Positions 27,909-36,624 of a stretch of DNA of 64,000 nucleotides are shown piece after piece. Location: positions 1,674,001-1,738,000 of the forward strand of contig NZ_PDIZ01000001.1 of the NCBI RefSeq assembly GCF_002563635.1, read 5' to 3'. This stretch comes from Bacillus sp. es.036 (GTDB lineage Bacteria; Bacillota; Bacilli; Bacillales; Guptibacillaceae). The position numbers were made by a program, and so were the translations under genes. Under the pieces are notes generated by a model. The model had not been told where the DNA came from, did no database searches, and saw nothing but the letters and a program-made list of their open reading frames with translations. Within the stretch, counting starts at the first letter, position 1. The number at the start of each line of letters is the position of its first letter.

Positions 27909-28754
27909 TTATTGAACTGTTTTTTCAGCTGCATCAACGGTATGTTTTAATAGCATCGCGATTGTAACTGGGCCCACACCGCCCGGAACAGGTGTAATAT
28001 AGGACGCTTTCTTAGCTGCCGCTTCATATTCCACATCTCCAACGTTTCCTTTGTTATATCCAGCATCAAGCACAACAGCTCCATCTTTAACCCAGTCACC
28101 TTTAATAAATTCCGGCTTGCCCACTGCAGCAATTACGATATCTGCTTGCTGCACATGCGAAGCAAGGTTAGTGGTTCTAGAATGACAAGTTGTTACAGTT
28201 GCATTCTGATTTAATAAGAGCGCAGATACTGGTTTTCCTAAAATTGGGCTGCGGCCGATTACAACAGCGTGCTTTCCTTCAGCTTTAATATCATAGTCTT
28301 CCATGATTTTCATTATTGCTGCAGGAGTGCAAGATGGATAAGTTCCAAATCCAAGAGCTGTTTGGCCATAGCCAGCACTCGTTACACCATCAACATCTTT
28401 CTCGATCGCAATGGTTTCAAAAGCAAGACGTTCATCAATTTGAGATGGAACGGGGTGTTGAAGCAATATACCATGCACAGAAGCATCCTGGTTTAACTCT
28501 TCAATTGTCTGTACGAGCGTTTCAGTTGTTGTGTCTTCAGAGAGGTGAATTTTTTTAGAGGTAATTCCTACCCGCTCACACGCATTGCCTTTCATTCTTA
28601 CATAGGTCTCAGAAGATGGATCATCTCCAACAAGTATCGTCACAAGGCTTGGCGTCACATCCTTTTCTTTAAGAGATGCGACTCTTGTCTTTAACTCTTC
28701 TTTTATGCGATTAGCAACTGCTTTACCGTCTAAAATTTTTGTTTCGTTTGTCAT
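27909..28754 (-). CDS. folD: Bifunctional methylenetetrahydrofolate dehydrogenase/cyclohydrolase
   Basis: 281 aa. It interconverts 5,10-methylene-THF, 5,10-methenyl-THF and 10-formyl-THF with NADP+, feeding purine synthesis. Family motifs are YVRMKGNACERVGI (catalytic Lys), GILLQHPVP, VIGRSPILGKPVSALL and TPVPGGVGPVTIAMLL. The frame can be extended to 28829, but the extra codons lie inside the riboswitch. AGGAGG precedes the ATG at 28754. Expression is probably controlled by the ZTP riboswitch upstream, matching folate stress sensing. Confidence 0.95.
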   Translation of the reverse strand: MTNETKILDGKAVANRIKEELKTRVASLKEKDVTPSLVTILVGDDPSSETYVRMKGNACERVGITSKKIHLSEDTTTETLVQTIEELNQDASVHGILLQHPVPSQIDERLAFETIAIEKDVDGVTSAGYGQTALGFGTYPSCTPAAIMKIMEDYDIKAEGKHAVVIGRSPILGKPVSALLLNQNATVTTCHSRTTNLASHVQQADIVIAAVGKPEFIKGDWVKDGAVVLDAGYNKGNVGDVEYEAAAKKASYITPVPGGVGPVTIAMLLKHTVDAAEKTVQ

Positions 28755-28800
28755 ATGAACTCCTCCTGAAAATTGGTAAAGAATGAGCTGCCCCATTTCT

Positions 28801-28875
28801 TCGCCCAGACGACCGGCATTGTACGTCACAGCTCCCCTGTGGTTACTTCCACATTTGTCGCCAGTTACTGCAACG
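28801..28875 (-). promoter_or_regulatory. ZTP (pfl) riboswitch upstream of folD
   Basis: Minus strand. The conserved parts are in order: AACTGGCGA, a GTGG/CCAC hairpin, GGGGAGC, then after a linker GCCGGTCGTCTGGGC, which forms the second half of the ZTP pocket. Outer arms CGTTGCAG and CTGTGACG pair with G-U. ZTP (AICAR triphosphate) builds up when 10-formyl-THF is short and switches such RNAs on. The gene it controls, folD, is a classical target. Confidence 0.9.
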
Positions 28876-29125
28876 AATCTTTTCTACGGATATAGTAGCA
28901 TAAAACAGAAAAAAACGAAAGAAAAACGGGACAATAAACTACTAAAAGTGAACAAATTAATTGAATTATAATTAATCGTTCGTATATAACCTCATCGCTC
29001 ACCTCTAAGAAAAGATGAATTACTTTCGATTTTCCTTATCATTCAGTCCCAAATATTCTTTAAAATAGATGCTCTACTCGTTTGTTGGAAATGACCTCCA
29101 TGCGCACTTACTCATGTGTATAAGA

Positions 29126-29163
29126 ACAAAAAAACCCTTGAATAGAAATTCTATTCAAGGGTT
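29126..29163 (-). terminator. Terminator of the tRNA operon
   Basis: AACCCTTGAATAG and CTATTCAAGGGTT arms (29133-29145, 29151-29163) followed by TTTTTTTG on the minus strand, 8 bp past the last tRNA. Confidence 0.92.
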
Positions 29164-29170
29164 ATTGGTA

Positions 29171-29244
29171 TGCGCCTTAGAGGATTCGAACCTCTGACCC
29201 ACAGCTTAGAAGGCTGTTGCTCTATCCTACTGAGCTAAAGGCGC
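29171..29244 (-). tRNA. tRNA-Arg (UCU)
   Basis: Cloverleaf with acceptor GCGCCTT/AAGGCGC and anticodon loop CTTCTAA, anticodon TCT. The 3' CCA is not encoded, unlike the other tRNAs of the cluster, so it depends on the cca enzyme (gene at 56461). Confidence 0.95.
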
Positions 29245-29338
29245 ATGATATTGAGAAGTGACTCATCTAATCATTAGTATATCATGATTTAAATTATGAT
29301 GGGAAGTTCGTTCTGACATTCTTCTCGAAAATATGTAA

Positions 29339-29412
29339 TGGAGCGGGTGATGGGGATCGAACCCACGACATCAGCTTGGAAGGCTGAGGTTTTACCACTA
29401 AACTACACCCGC
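29339..29412 (-). tRNA. tRNA-Gly (UCC)
   Basis: Acceptor GCGGGTG/CACCCGC, anticodon loop CTTCCAA, anticodon TCC; CCA encoded. Confidence 0.95.
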
Positions 29413-29415
29413 AAA

Positions 29416-29490
29416 TGGCTGGGCTAGCTGGATTCGAACCAACGCATGACGGAATCAAAATCCGTTGCCTTACCGCTTGGCTATAGCCCA
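29416..29490 (-). tRNA. tRNA-Gln (UUG)
   Basis: Acceptor TGGGCTA/TAGCCCA, anticodon loop TTTTGAT, anticodon TTG; CCA encoded. Confidence 0.95.
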
Positions 29491-29494
29491 ATCA

Positions 29495-29579
29495 TGGTGG
29501 AGGGGGACGGATTCGAACCGCCGAACCCTGAGGGAGCGGATTTACAGTCCGCCGCGTTTAGCCACTTCGCTACCCCTCC
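29495..29579 (-). tRNA. tRNA-Tyr (GUA)
   Basis: Acceptor GGAGGGG/CCCCTCC, anticodon GTA in CTGTAAA, long variable arm as expected for bacterial tRNA-Tyr; CCA encoded. Confidence 0.95.
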
Positions 29580-29596
29580 ATGATGAAATTGAAATA

Positions 29597-29673
29597 TGGT
29601 AGCGGCGGAGGGGATCGAACCCCCGACCTCACGGGTATGAACCGTACGCTCTAGCCAGCTGAGCTACACCGCC
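29597..29673 (-). tRNA. tRNA-Met (CAU), elongator type
   Basis: Starts GGCGGTGTAGCTCAGCTGG, anticodon loop TTCATAC; close to B. subtilis elongator tRNA-Met as remembered; CCA encoded. Confidence 0.92.
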
Positions 29674-29687
29674 ACTTAAATTATGTA

Positions 29688-29764
<77 letters not shown>

Positions 29765-29774
29765 AAAAAATATA

Positions 29775-29859
29775 TGGTGCGGGTGAAGGGACTTGAACCC
29801 CCACGTCGTAAGACACTAGATCCTAAGTCTAGCGCGTCTGCCAATTCCGCCACACCCGC
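29775..29859 (-). tRNA. tRNA-Leu (UAG)
   Basis: Acceptor GCGGGTG/CACCCGC, anticodon TAG in CTTAGGA, long variable arm; CCA encoded. First gene of the seven-tRNA unit. Confidence 0.95.
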
Positions 29860-29958
29860 ATGTGCTGTGCATCAGCGACGTTTAATAATATACCATTAGA
29901 TCATTTAAAAAGTCAATCGTTATCCTAAAAAAACATAGAAAGTTTTTTACACAAAGAG

Positions 29959-29995
29959 TGAAAGCGTTGACAGGTCCTTATCCCTTTCATACGAT
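29959..29995 (+). promoter_or_regulatory. kynU promoter with overlapping cre box
   Basis: TTGACA (29967-29972) and TACGAT (29990-29995) are spaced 17 nt. TGAAAGCGTTGACA (29959-29972) matches the catabolite-response consensus TGWNANCGNTNWCA at every fixed position and covers the -35 box. CcpA binding there would repress transcription. Confidence 0.72.
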
Positions 29996-30021
29996 TAGTG
30001 GTAGAAAAGGAGCTGTTTCTT

Positions 30022-31299
30022 ATGAGTTTATCACAGTCCATTGAAAATGCTAAAAAATTCGACGAGAAAGATCCACTTGCGAAGTTCCGACGTGAATTTT
30101 ATTTGAATCCGAACAGGCTATATATGGATGGAAATTCACTTGGTCTTCTTTCAAAAAAAGCTGAATCCTCTCTTCTTCAATCACTAGAAGACTGGAAACA
30201 CCATGGAATAGACGGCTGGACTGATGGTCAACAACCCTGGTTTTATATGCCTGAAAACCTTGGTGGAATGACTTCTAACTTAATTGGCGCCCATTCTTCT
30301 GAAACCATGACAACCGGATCTATAACAACGAACCTTCATCAGATGCTTGCTACATTTTTTAAACCTTCTGGTAAAAAGACGAAAATTCTTGCTGATTCTC
30401 TAACATTTCCATCGGATATTTATGCGATTCAAAGTCAATTACAACTTCACGGGTTATCACCAGATACACACCTTATTCAAGTTACAAGTCAAGATGGTAG
30501 AACGCTATTGGAAGATGACATTATTGAGGCGATTGATGAGACAGTTGCCCTCATTCTTCTCCCTTCTGTTCTGTATCGAAGTGGTCAATTACTCGATATT
30601 GAGAAGTTAACGAAAGCGGCTCATGATAAAGGAGCGATCATCGGATTTGATTTGGCTCACTCAATAGGAGCCATTCCACATAAACTTCATGAATGGAAGG
30701 TGGATTTCGCCGTTTGGTGTACATACAAATACTTAAATAGTGGACCTGGTGGAGTTGGCGGCCTTTTCGTTCATAAGGATCACCTGGGAAGACGCCCTGG
30801 ACTTGCGGGTTGGTTCAGTTCGAAAAAGGACGTGCAATTTGATATGAGTCATACGCTTACTCATGCAGAAACCGCCGGCGCTTATCAAATTGGAACACCT
30901 CATATTTTTAGCATGGCCCCATTAATCGGATCGTTAGAATTGATGAATGATGCAGGGATTGAATCGATACGAGCAAAATCACTTTCCCTAACGAGGTATC
31001 TAATGGAACTTGTTGAAGAAAACCTGAGGGAAGATGGCTTTGTGATTACCAACCCATTAGAAGATGATCGGCGCGGTGGACATGTTTGTTTGGAGCATGA
31101 TGAAGCTGCACGTATATGTAAAGCGTTAAAACAAAATGGCGTCATTCCAGATTTTCGTTCTCCAAACGTCATTAGACTCGCACCGATTGCCCTTTATTCA
31201 TCTTATGTAGACGTCTATTACGTTGTAGAGATTCTTAAAAACATCATGCGCGAAAAGACGTATCAACAATTTTCTAACAAACGAAATGTTATCGCTTAA
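30022..31299 (+). CDS. kynU: Kynureninase
   Basis: About 425 aa, PLP-dependent fold type I. It cleaves L-kynurenine to anthranilate and alanine (tryptophan breakdown). Family motifs: YMDGNSLG near the N-terminus, FDLAHSIGA and the PLP-lysine segment [13 protein letters not shown], then GWFSS and [16 protein letters not shown] precedes the ATG at 30022; the frame also opens at a GTG at 29998 but without a ribosome site. kynA and kynB are not adjacent, so either they lie elsewhere or the enzyme salvages imported kynurenine. The upstream cre box suggests carbon catabolite repression. Confidence 0.93.
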   Translation: MSLSQSIENAKKFDEKDPLAKFRREFYLNPNRLYMDGNSLGLLSKKAESSLLQSLEDWKHHGIDGWTDGQQPWFYMPENLGGMTSNLIGAHSSETMTTGSITTNLHQMLATFFKPSGKKTKILADSLTFPSDIYAIQSQLQLHGLSPDTHLIQVTSQDGRTLLEDDIIEAIDETVALILLPSVLYRSGQLLDIEKLTKAAHDKGAIIGFDLAHSIGAIPHKLHEWKVDFAVWCTYKYLNSGPGGVGGLFVHKDHLGRRPGLAGWFSSKKDVQFDMSHTLTHAETAGAYQIGTPHIFSMAPLIGSLELMNDAGIESIRAKSLSLTRYLMELVEENLREDGFVITNPLEDDRRGGHVCLEHDEAARICKALKQNGVIPDFRSPNVIRLAPIALYSSYVDVYYVVEILKNIMREKTYQQFSNKRNVIA

Positions 31300-31363
31300 G
31301 TTTGTATATTTCCAAACCTCCCCATTCATACTAAACATGATTAAAATGAAGGAGGGAAACTGG

Positions 31364-31549
31364 ATGAGTCAACTTAATGAACTTGAACTTCAAAACTTAC
31401 GTCATATGATTGGCGGCCATGAAACACTTGCAAACAAACTTGATTCGTACGCGGAGTCGTGTACCTGCCCACAGCTTAAACAAATGCTACAAAAAGATGC
31501 TCAAGATGCACGTCATACACAACAACAACTAATGGGCTTTTTAAGCTAA
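31364..31549 (+). CDS. Small spore-coat-type protein
   Basis: 61 aa (MSQLNELELQNLRHMIGGHE...). Helical, with a ferritin-like short repeat pattern seen in small companions of CotF-like proteins in Bacillus. AAGGAGGG lies 7 nt before the ATG; the frame upstream to 31286 has no ribosome site. It is followed after 11 nt by the CotF-like gene, so both are one unit. Coat function is inferred from the partner. Confidence 0.7.
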   Translation: MSQLNELELQNLRHMIGGHETLANKLDSYAESCTCPQLKQMLQKDAQDARHTQQQLMGFLS

Positions 31550-31560
31550 GGAGGGATCTT

Positions 31561-31845
31561 ATGAACGAAAAAGATATGGTGAACGACTATTTATCAGTGT
31601 TAAACAGTAGCTTAAGCAATTACGGAAGCGTGATATCTCAAGCTGATAATCAGCAACTCCGACAGGCTCTTCAACAGATTCGTAATACAGATGAACAAAG
31701 ACAGTATAACCTTTATCAGTACGCAAAACAGAAAGGATACTACCAACCTGCAGCGCCAGCTCAGGTTAATGAAATTCAACAAGTCAAGAGCCAATTGAGT
31801 GGTGCGCAACAACAACAAAACAATCAGCCACCTCAAATGCATTAA
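31561..31845 (+). CDS. CotF-like spore coat protein
   Basis: 94 aa. The N-terminal part (KDMVNDYLSVLNSSLSNYGSVISQADNQQLRQALQQIRNTDEQRQYNLYQYAKQKGYYQPA) follows the coat F pattern of two helices plus a KGYYQPA-type end, as in B. subtilis YraD/YraF/CotF. The tail is Gln-rich and disordered. Expected in the outer layers of the spore. AAGGAGGG precedes the start. Confidence 0.82.
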   Translation: MNEKDMVNDYLSVLNSSLSNYGSVISQADNQQLRQALQQIRNTDEQRQYNLYQYAKQKGYYQPAAPAQVNEIQQVKSQLSGAQQQQNNQPPQMH

Positions 31846-31849
31846 GCGG

Positions 31850-31869
31850 GAGCCGGTGAAAACCGGCTC
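31850..31869 (+). terminator. Hairpin after the coat genes
   Basis: GAGCCGGT, GAAA loop, ACCGGCTC, 4 bp past the stop. No direct T-run, so a weak terminator or mRNA-stabilising hairpin. Confidence 0.6.
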
Positions 31870-31968
31870 TATGTCTTTATGCTCATTTTTTCATAATTTT
31901 ACAAATAGCGTTTCACTCTCCCACTATATGGATAATTAAACTAGTACTACATATAAGGAGTGTTGGCA

Positions 31969-33351
31969 ATGGACGCTATTTTAAATGCAATAACCGAGTT
32001 TTCCGCATTCATCTGGGGTTACCCAATGATGATCTTACTTTTAGGCGGCGGATTATTTCTAACAATACGGTTAGGCTTCTTTCAAATCCTATTTTTTCCC
32101 CATGCTTTAAAACATACGATCGGTAAAGTATTCAAAAAAGAAAAAGGTGATGGCACCATTTCACCTTTCCAAGCATTTGCTTCAGCGCTCGCATCCACTG
32201 CTGGCGCAACGAACATAGTTGGGGTTCCTGTTGCCATCGCTTTCGGTGGACCTGGTGCGATTTTTTGGATGTGGGTCGTTTCCATTATTGGGATGTCAAC
32301 CAAATTCTCAGAAATTGTGCTCGGCATCAAATATCGTGAAGAAGATAAAAACGGCGTTTATGTTGGTGGCCCTATGTACTACATAAGAAAAGGGTTAGGG
32401 TGGAAATTTGCCTCTTCTCTCTTCGCATTTGGATTAATGATTGAAATTATACCTAGTGTCATGGTACAAACAAACTCCATTTCAACACTATCTGAAAGTG
32501 CTTTTGGTTTACCTACATGGCTTACTGGCGTTATTTTAATCATTTTGATTACCGCCGTTGTTTTTGGTGGAATTCGAAGAATAGGCGCAGTAGCTGAGAA
32601 AATCGTTCCATTTATGGTGCTTACATATATTGCTGGTGCGATCGGCGTCATGATTATTAATATTGAGGAATTCCCGAACGTGATCAGTCTAATTTTCGTC
32701 CACGCCTTTCAACCAATCTCTGCGGCAGGTGGATTTGCTGGTGCGGGATTTGCTGCTGCAGTTAGGTGGGGACTGGCTCGAGGACTTTATTCGAACGAAG
32801 CCGGGATGGGTACGGCATCAATCGCCCATTCTGCAGCACACACCCCTCATCCATGTAGACAGGGATTATGGGGCATCTTCAGCGTATTTATTGATACAAT
32901 CGTCCTCTGTACCGTTACAGCATTCACTGTACTTTTGTCAGGAGCTTGGAAAGATGTGAAGCCTTCTAATGCAGCTGATATGGTATCAGATGCATTCTCT
33001 GGATTAATGGGACCTACCTGGGGACCGATATTCGTTTCTTCCCTCTTATTGATCTTTGTTATTAGTACGATTGGTGTACTCGTGTTTTACGGTGAAAAAC
33101 AAGCTGAGTACTTATTTGGGATTCCTTTTTCTCGAGTGATGCGTTTCGTTTATATTCTTTCGATTTTTGTCGGGGCTATTGGTGGCCTTCAATTCGTTTG
33201 GGAGCTCGTTGATATTACACTCGCGTTGTTTGTTGTTCCAAACGTGATTGCCATTCTATTCCTTAGTAAGGAAGTAAAAGAACTGACCGACGATTATAAA
33301 TTCAACTTCTTAAAGCAAGCTCAAACAAAAGATAAAGGCATTAGTTCATAA
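31969..33351 (+). CDS. Alanine/glycine:cation symporter, AgcS family
   Basis: About 460 aa with roughly ten membrane helices. The family signature is clear: GDGTISPFQAFASALASTAGATNIVGV and GLYSNEAGMGTASIAHSAAHTPHP, which bind Na+ and the amino acid. It imports alanine, glycine or a related amino acid with Na+ or H+. AAGGAG lies 8 nt before the ATG at 31969. Single gene. B. subtilis AlsT is of this family and takes up glutamine, so the substrate is not fixed. Confidence 0.92.
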   Translation: MDAILNAITEFSAFIWGYPMMILLLGGGLFLTIRLGFFQILFFPHALKHTIGKVFKKEKGDGTISPFQAFASALASTAGATNIVGVPVAIAFGGPGAIFWMWVVSIIGMSTKFSEIVLGIKYREEDKNGVYVGGPMYYIRKGLGWKFASSLFAFGLMIEIIPSVMVQTNSISTLSESAFGLPTWLTGVILIILITAVVFGGIRRIGAVAEKIVPFMVLTYIAGAIGVMIINIEEFPNVISLIFVHAFQPISAAGGFAGAGFAAAVRWGLARGLYSNEAGMGTASIAHSAAHTPHPCRQGLWGIFSVFIDTIVLCTVTAFTVLLSGAWKDVKPSNAADMVSDAFSGLMGPTWGPIFVSSLLLIFVISTIGVLVFYGEKQAEYLFGIPFSRVMRFVYILSIFVGAIGGLQFVWELVDITLALFVVPNVIAILFLSKEVKELTDDYKFNFLKQAQTKDKGISS

Positions 33352-33464
33352 ATTTTTCCTGGGACATTCACCTAATTTAGGTTCTCCTCCGCTCCCGCCT
33401 ATATCATTTCTAGACGGCAACATACAGTGATAAAGAAAGAGAAATTAAAGGGGGACCTAATACT

Positions 33465-33629
33465 ATGTACCATGCAAACAATGCACCATACGGAAACGAG
33501 CCTTATCAGCCGGTAGCTGGAGCTTCATACGGTATGCCTTGTCATCAACCTGCAGGAAATGGATTTGCGCTAATCGTCGTTCTTTTCATCCTGCTTATCA
33601 TCGTAGGAACTGCTTTTATTAAATGCTAG
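33465..33629 (+). CDS. YjcZ-family sporulation small membrane protein
   Basis: 54 aa. A Tyr/Pro/Gly-rich head (MYHANNAPYGNEPYQP) precedes one membrane helix with the family hallmark GFALIVVLFILLIIVG and a short end TAFIKC. GGGGG lies 10 nt before the ATG. Such proteins are abundant in Bacillus and some are made in sporulating cells; function unknown. A terminator follows at 33637. Confidence 0.85.
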   Translation: MYHANNAPYGNEPYQPVAGASYGMPCHQPAGNGFALIVVLFILLIIVGTAFIKC

Positions 33630-33636
33630 TCCACTG

Positions 33637-33665
33637 AGCAAGAACCAATTGGTTCTTGCTTTTTG
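33637..33665 (+). terminator. Terminator of the yjcZ-like gene
   Basis: AGCAAGAACC and GGTTCTTGCT arms followed by TTTT. Confidence 0.88.
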
Positions 33666-33737
33666 TATGAGTGGAATTGTTCCAATTTCCATTCGCTGTT
33701 ATAGTGATAAAGAATGTATGTGGAAAGAAGTGATTTA

Positions 33738-34271
33738 ATGATAACCCTTCTAATTGATATGGACTCTGTCATTTGTGATTTGATGTCAGAATGGCACCGC
33801 AGGTATAACGAAGATTATCAAGACAATCTTTCTGTTGAAAACCTTATGTGCTGGCGCTCTGAAGATTATGTAAAAAGCGAATGTGGAAAGAAGATTTATG
33901 AGTACCTGGATCAACCTGGTATCTTCCTTCACTTAAACCCTCTTCCAGATGCGATCGAAGTTCTTGAACGACTCTCTTTGAACTATGATGTCCTAATTGT
34001 AACTAGCAGCCGTACATATGCTTATACTGAAAAAGAACAGTGGGTTGAGAAAAACCTCCCATTTATCGGTAAAAATAATTTGATTTTCTCTCATCGAAAA
34101 GAAATGATTCGTGGTGACTTATTGTTTGATGATGCCCCTCATAATCTAATGGCCTTTAAAAATACTGGCAGAACAGCGATCGCCATGAATTATCCTTATA
34201 ATGCTAACATTGATGTTCCTCGTGTTAACAATTGGCTAGAGTTTGAGAAATGGCTTGTAACATGGAAGTGA
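33738..34271 (+). CDS. 5'(3')-deoxyribonucleotidase-like HAD phosphatase (NT5C family)
   Basis: About 177 aa. HAD motif I is DMDSVICD with both aspartates; motif II is TSS; the Lys and Asp (LLFDDAP) of motifs III and IV follow. The pattern fits cytosolic 5'-nucleotidase type C proteins that remove phosphate from deoxynucleotides. Start ATG at 33738; the frame opens at 33714 but MITLLIDMD is the usual N-terminus. Its 3' end is followed 11 bases later by the GTG start of the TrxB-like gene, whose ribosome site overlaps this stop, so the two are coupled. Confidence 0.8.
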   Translation: MITLLIDMDSVICDLMSEWHRRYNEDYQDNLSVENLMCWRSEDYVKSECGKKIYEYLDQPGIFLHLNPLPDAIEVLERLSLNYDVLIVTSSRTYAYTEKEQWVEKNLPFIGKNNLIFSHRKEMIRGDLLFDDAPHNLMAFKNTGRTAIAMNYPYNANIDVPRVNNWLEFEKWLVTWK

Positions 34272-34282
34272 GGGCAAAACTC

Positions 34283-35197
34283 GTGGACCAAAAAAAAGAC
34301 CTCTTAATTATCGGGGGAGGACCAGCTGGTATTTCAGCAGCCATATGGGCGAAACGCCTCGGACTAAATCATTTGTTACTTGAAGAAAAGAATGATCTCG
34401 GTGGTCAATTAAATACCATCTACAATCAAATTGTCGATTACCCTGGCATGATCGCACCAAACGGTCAATACCTACAGAAAAAACTTACTGAACATGCCCA
34501 CAAAATAAATTTTGACTATGCTTTAAATTCAGCTGTTACGTCAATTGATTGGAAGAAAAAAATTCTTAAAACAATCGCTGATGATACATATGAATTTCGC
34601 TCTTTGCTCATTGCTACAGGATCATCACCTCGAAAACTCCATGTTCCCGGTGAACAGGAAATGATCGATCAGAAAGAAGTATATTCAGCTACTAGAGATA
34701 AATCTAAATTTATTAATAAGGACGTCGCTGTAATTGGCGGAGGCGATCGAGCTTTTGAGGGTGCCTTACTACTTGCTGAAGCTGGCTCTCGAGTAACCCT
34801 TATTCACCGTTCTGATCACTTTAAAGCTCGTCAAGAATATAAAGATCCTGTGATGGAACATGAAAACATCTCGATCCTTACCGGAACAGTCGTAACTGGA
34901 ATAAAGGGAAAAGGTAGGAAAGTTTTATCTTTATCTAGTAAAGATCTTCATGAAACAATTGAAGTGGATGGTGTGTTTATTCGAATTGGTGTCCAACCAA
35001 ATACCGGACCTTACAGTGAAGGTATTGCACTTGATGACGAAGGCTATATCAATTGCAATGCAGATGGTGAAACATCACTTCCCTACGTGTATGCTGCTGG
35101 AGATGTTTGTACGCGCCCACTTTTGTCTAGCATCGCTTCTGCAGTTGGCCAGGGAATGACGGCTGTGAAACAACTCTCGTTTTATCTAGAAAATTAA
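34283..35197 (+). CDS. Thioredoxin-reductase-like flavoprotein lacking the CxxC
   Basis: About 304 aa. FAD motif GGGPAGISAA (11-20), GGQL, NAD(P) motif VAVIGGGDRAFEGALLLAE and the C-terminal YAAGDVCTRPLLSSIASAVGQG are those of class II thioredoxin reductases. The redox pair (CATC in TrxB) is replaced by SATR at about 135-138. It cannot reduce thioredoxin by the standard route. Relatives without CxxC act as ferredoxin-NADP reductases, bacilliredoxin reductases or sporulation-linked flavoproteins. The start is GTG at 34283, 8 nt after GTGAGGG; a longer frame from 34250 overlaps the nucleotidase gene. Confidence 0.85.
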   Translation: MDQKKDLLIIGGGPAGISAAIWAKRLGLNHLLLEEKNDLGGQLNTIYNQIVDYPGMIAPNGQYLQKKLTEHAHKINFDYALNSAVTSIDWKKKILKTIADDTYEFRSLLIATGSSPRKLHVPGEQEMIDQKEVYSATRDKSKFINKDVAVIGGGDRAFEGALLLAEAGSRVTLIHRSDHFKARQEYKDPVMEHENISILTGTVVTGIKGKGRKVLSLSSKDLHETIEVDGVFIRIGVQPNTGPYSEGIALDDEGYINCNADGETSLPYVYAAGDVCTRPLLSSIASAVGQGMTAVKQLSFYLEN

Positions 35198-35219
35198 AAA
35201 GGACCCACAGGTCCTTTTT
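35196..35219. terminator. Bidirectional terminator
   Basis: AAAAAGGACC, CACA loop, GGTCCTTTTT between the convergent TrxB-like gene and the carboxypeptidase gene. Confidence 0.92.
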
Positions 35220-35227
35220 AGTTTTAT

Positions 35228-36430
35228 TTATGGAAATGTACGATGTCTTTTGACAGAAGTATTGCTTCTTCCCAAAATCAAACAAATGATAATGAAGAGA
35301 AAAATGCCAATCCCTAGATAAAGGATCGTGCTACTTGAAAAAATGGATTCAGTTTCCTCATCCTTAACTTGTGCAACAGGTTTAGCTTCAGTTTTTTGCT
35401 CAGGAGCGTTACTTTCTATAGAAGTTGTGGTTAATAACTCTAAATCAAGATTTGAACGATATGAATTTCCTACACTCACAAGTTGGTTTTCATTTGATAA
35501 TGTAAGATCGATCGGATAATCGTCATTTTGATACAGAGTAATGTCCTCTGAAAGACTGTATTTCTTTTGATTGACAACGCCCAGTTCAGTTCCTTTCTCA
35601 AACTCAACCGGTGTAAAGTCACTAAATCCATAATTAAGAAGATTTAACGTATCCTGATAAGCGATTTTGTCATCTGTTGCTTTCATCGTAACAGCAATTA
35701 ATTCTTGATCACCTTTCGAAGCAGTCGTGACAAGGGTAAAACCAGATTTTGATACATAGCCATTCTTTCCACCAGTAACGAAATCGTAATCAAGTAAGAG
35801 GCGATGGTGATTGATAAGGGTCGTCTCCCAGTCTTCCCCGTTCCACATCATTTGTTTCATTCCAAATAGTGATCGAAACTCTTCATTCTTCATCGCATAA
35901 TGGGTGATTTTTGCCATATCCTCTGCAGTCGTAAGATGCTCTTTATCAAAAAGACCGTTAGGATTTACAAAGTGAGTGTTCTGAACACCTACTTCTTCAC
36001 TTAAAAATTCATTTAATTCATTAGAAAACGATTCCACATCTCCACTCAAATGCTCTGCAATAGCAATGGCGGCATCATTTCCTGAATTAATCATCATACC
36101 TTTTACTAATTTATCTAAAGGGACTGTTTCTCCTTCCTTTAAATAAACTCTCGTACCTTCTGCTGCCCGTGCATTTTCGCTAACAGTAACCATCTCATCC
36201 ATTTTATTGGACTTTACTGCCATTAATGCGGTTGCAATTTTCGTAATACTCGCAGGATACATTTCTTCTGAGCTGTTTTTCTCATAAAGAACCTGTCCTG
36301 TCTTTCCATCAATAAGGATCGCGGTCTCACTTCTAATGGTTGGCGTTTCTTTTGCAGATGTTACGACAGGAATCAAACTCGTTGTTATGCAGATAACGAC
36401 AATAAGATGCGCAATGTGTTTTAAACTCAT
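35228..36430 (-). CDS. D-alanyl-D-alanine carboxypeptidase (PBP5/DacF type), KTG motif changed to KNG
   Basis: 400 aa. Signal peptide of about 26 residues, then a serine peptidase S11 domain with Ser61-x-x-Lys64 (SITK) and SGN (116-118). The third motif, normally KTG, is KNG (222-224, in GGKNGYVSKSG). A beta-rich C-domain is followed by one membrane helix at about 369-388 and a basic tail, so it is anchored by its C-terminus. Such enzymes trim the last D-Ala from peptidoglycan stems. The Thr-to-Asn change touches the substrate pocket and could lower or redirect activity. Related spore enzymes (DacB, DacF) are the nearest known. Confidence 0.88.
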   Translation of the reverse strand: MSLKHIAHLIVVICITTSLIPVVTSAKETPTIRSETAILIDGKTGQVLYEKNSSEEMYPASITKIATALMAVKSNKMDEMVTVSENARAAEGTRVYLKEGETVPLDKLVKGMMINSGNDAAIAIAEHLSGDVESFSNELNEFLSEEVGVQNTHFVNPNGLFDKEHLTTAEDMAKITHYAMKNEEFRSLFGMKQMMWNGEDWETTLINHHRLLLDYDFVTGGKNGYVSKSGFTLVTTASKGDQELIAVTMKATDDKIAYQDTLNLLNYGFSDFTPVEFEKGTELGVVNQKKYSLSEDITLYQNDDYPIDLTLSNENQLVSVGNSYRSNLDLELLTTTSIESNAPEQKTEAKPVAQVKDEETESIFSSSTILYLGIGIFLFIIICLILGRSNTSVKRHRTFP

Positions 36431-36624
36431 GGAAGCTCCTCTTTCTATTACGTGCTAACTACATTATTCGTTCTATTTCTGAATGAATTGTCTAGTAAAA
36501 AAGACCTGATCCGCATTTAATTATAGCCTCCTATCCGCCATCTGAACATAGTTTATTTCTATACACCCTAATCAACAAACTTTTAACTTAAAACGAATCG
36601 TTGCTAAAAATTTAAAATAACAAA

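Noticed and set aside
28755-28829. 25-codon N-terminal extension of folD
   Set aside because: It overlaps the ZTP riboswitch, has no ribosome site, and AGGAGG precedes the inner ATG.
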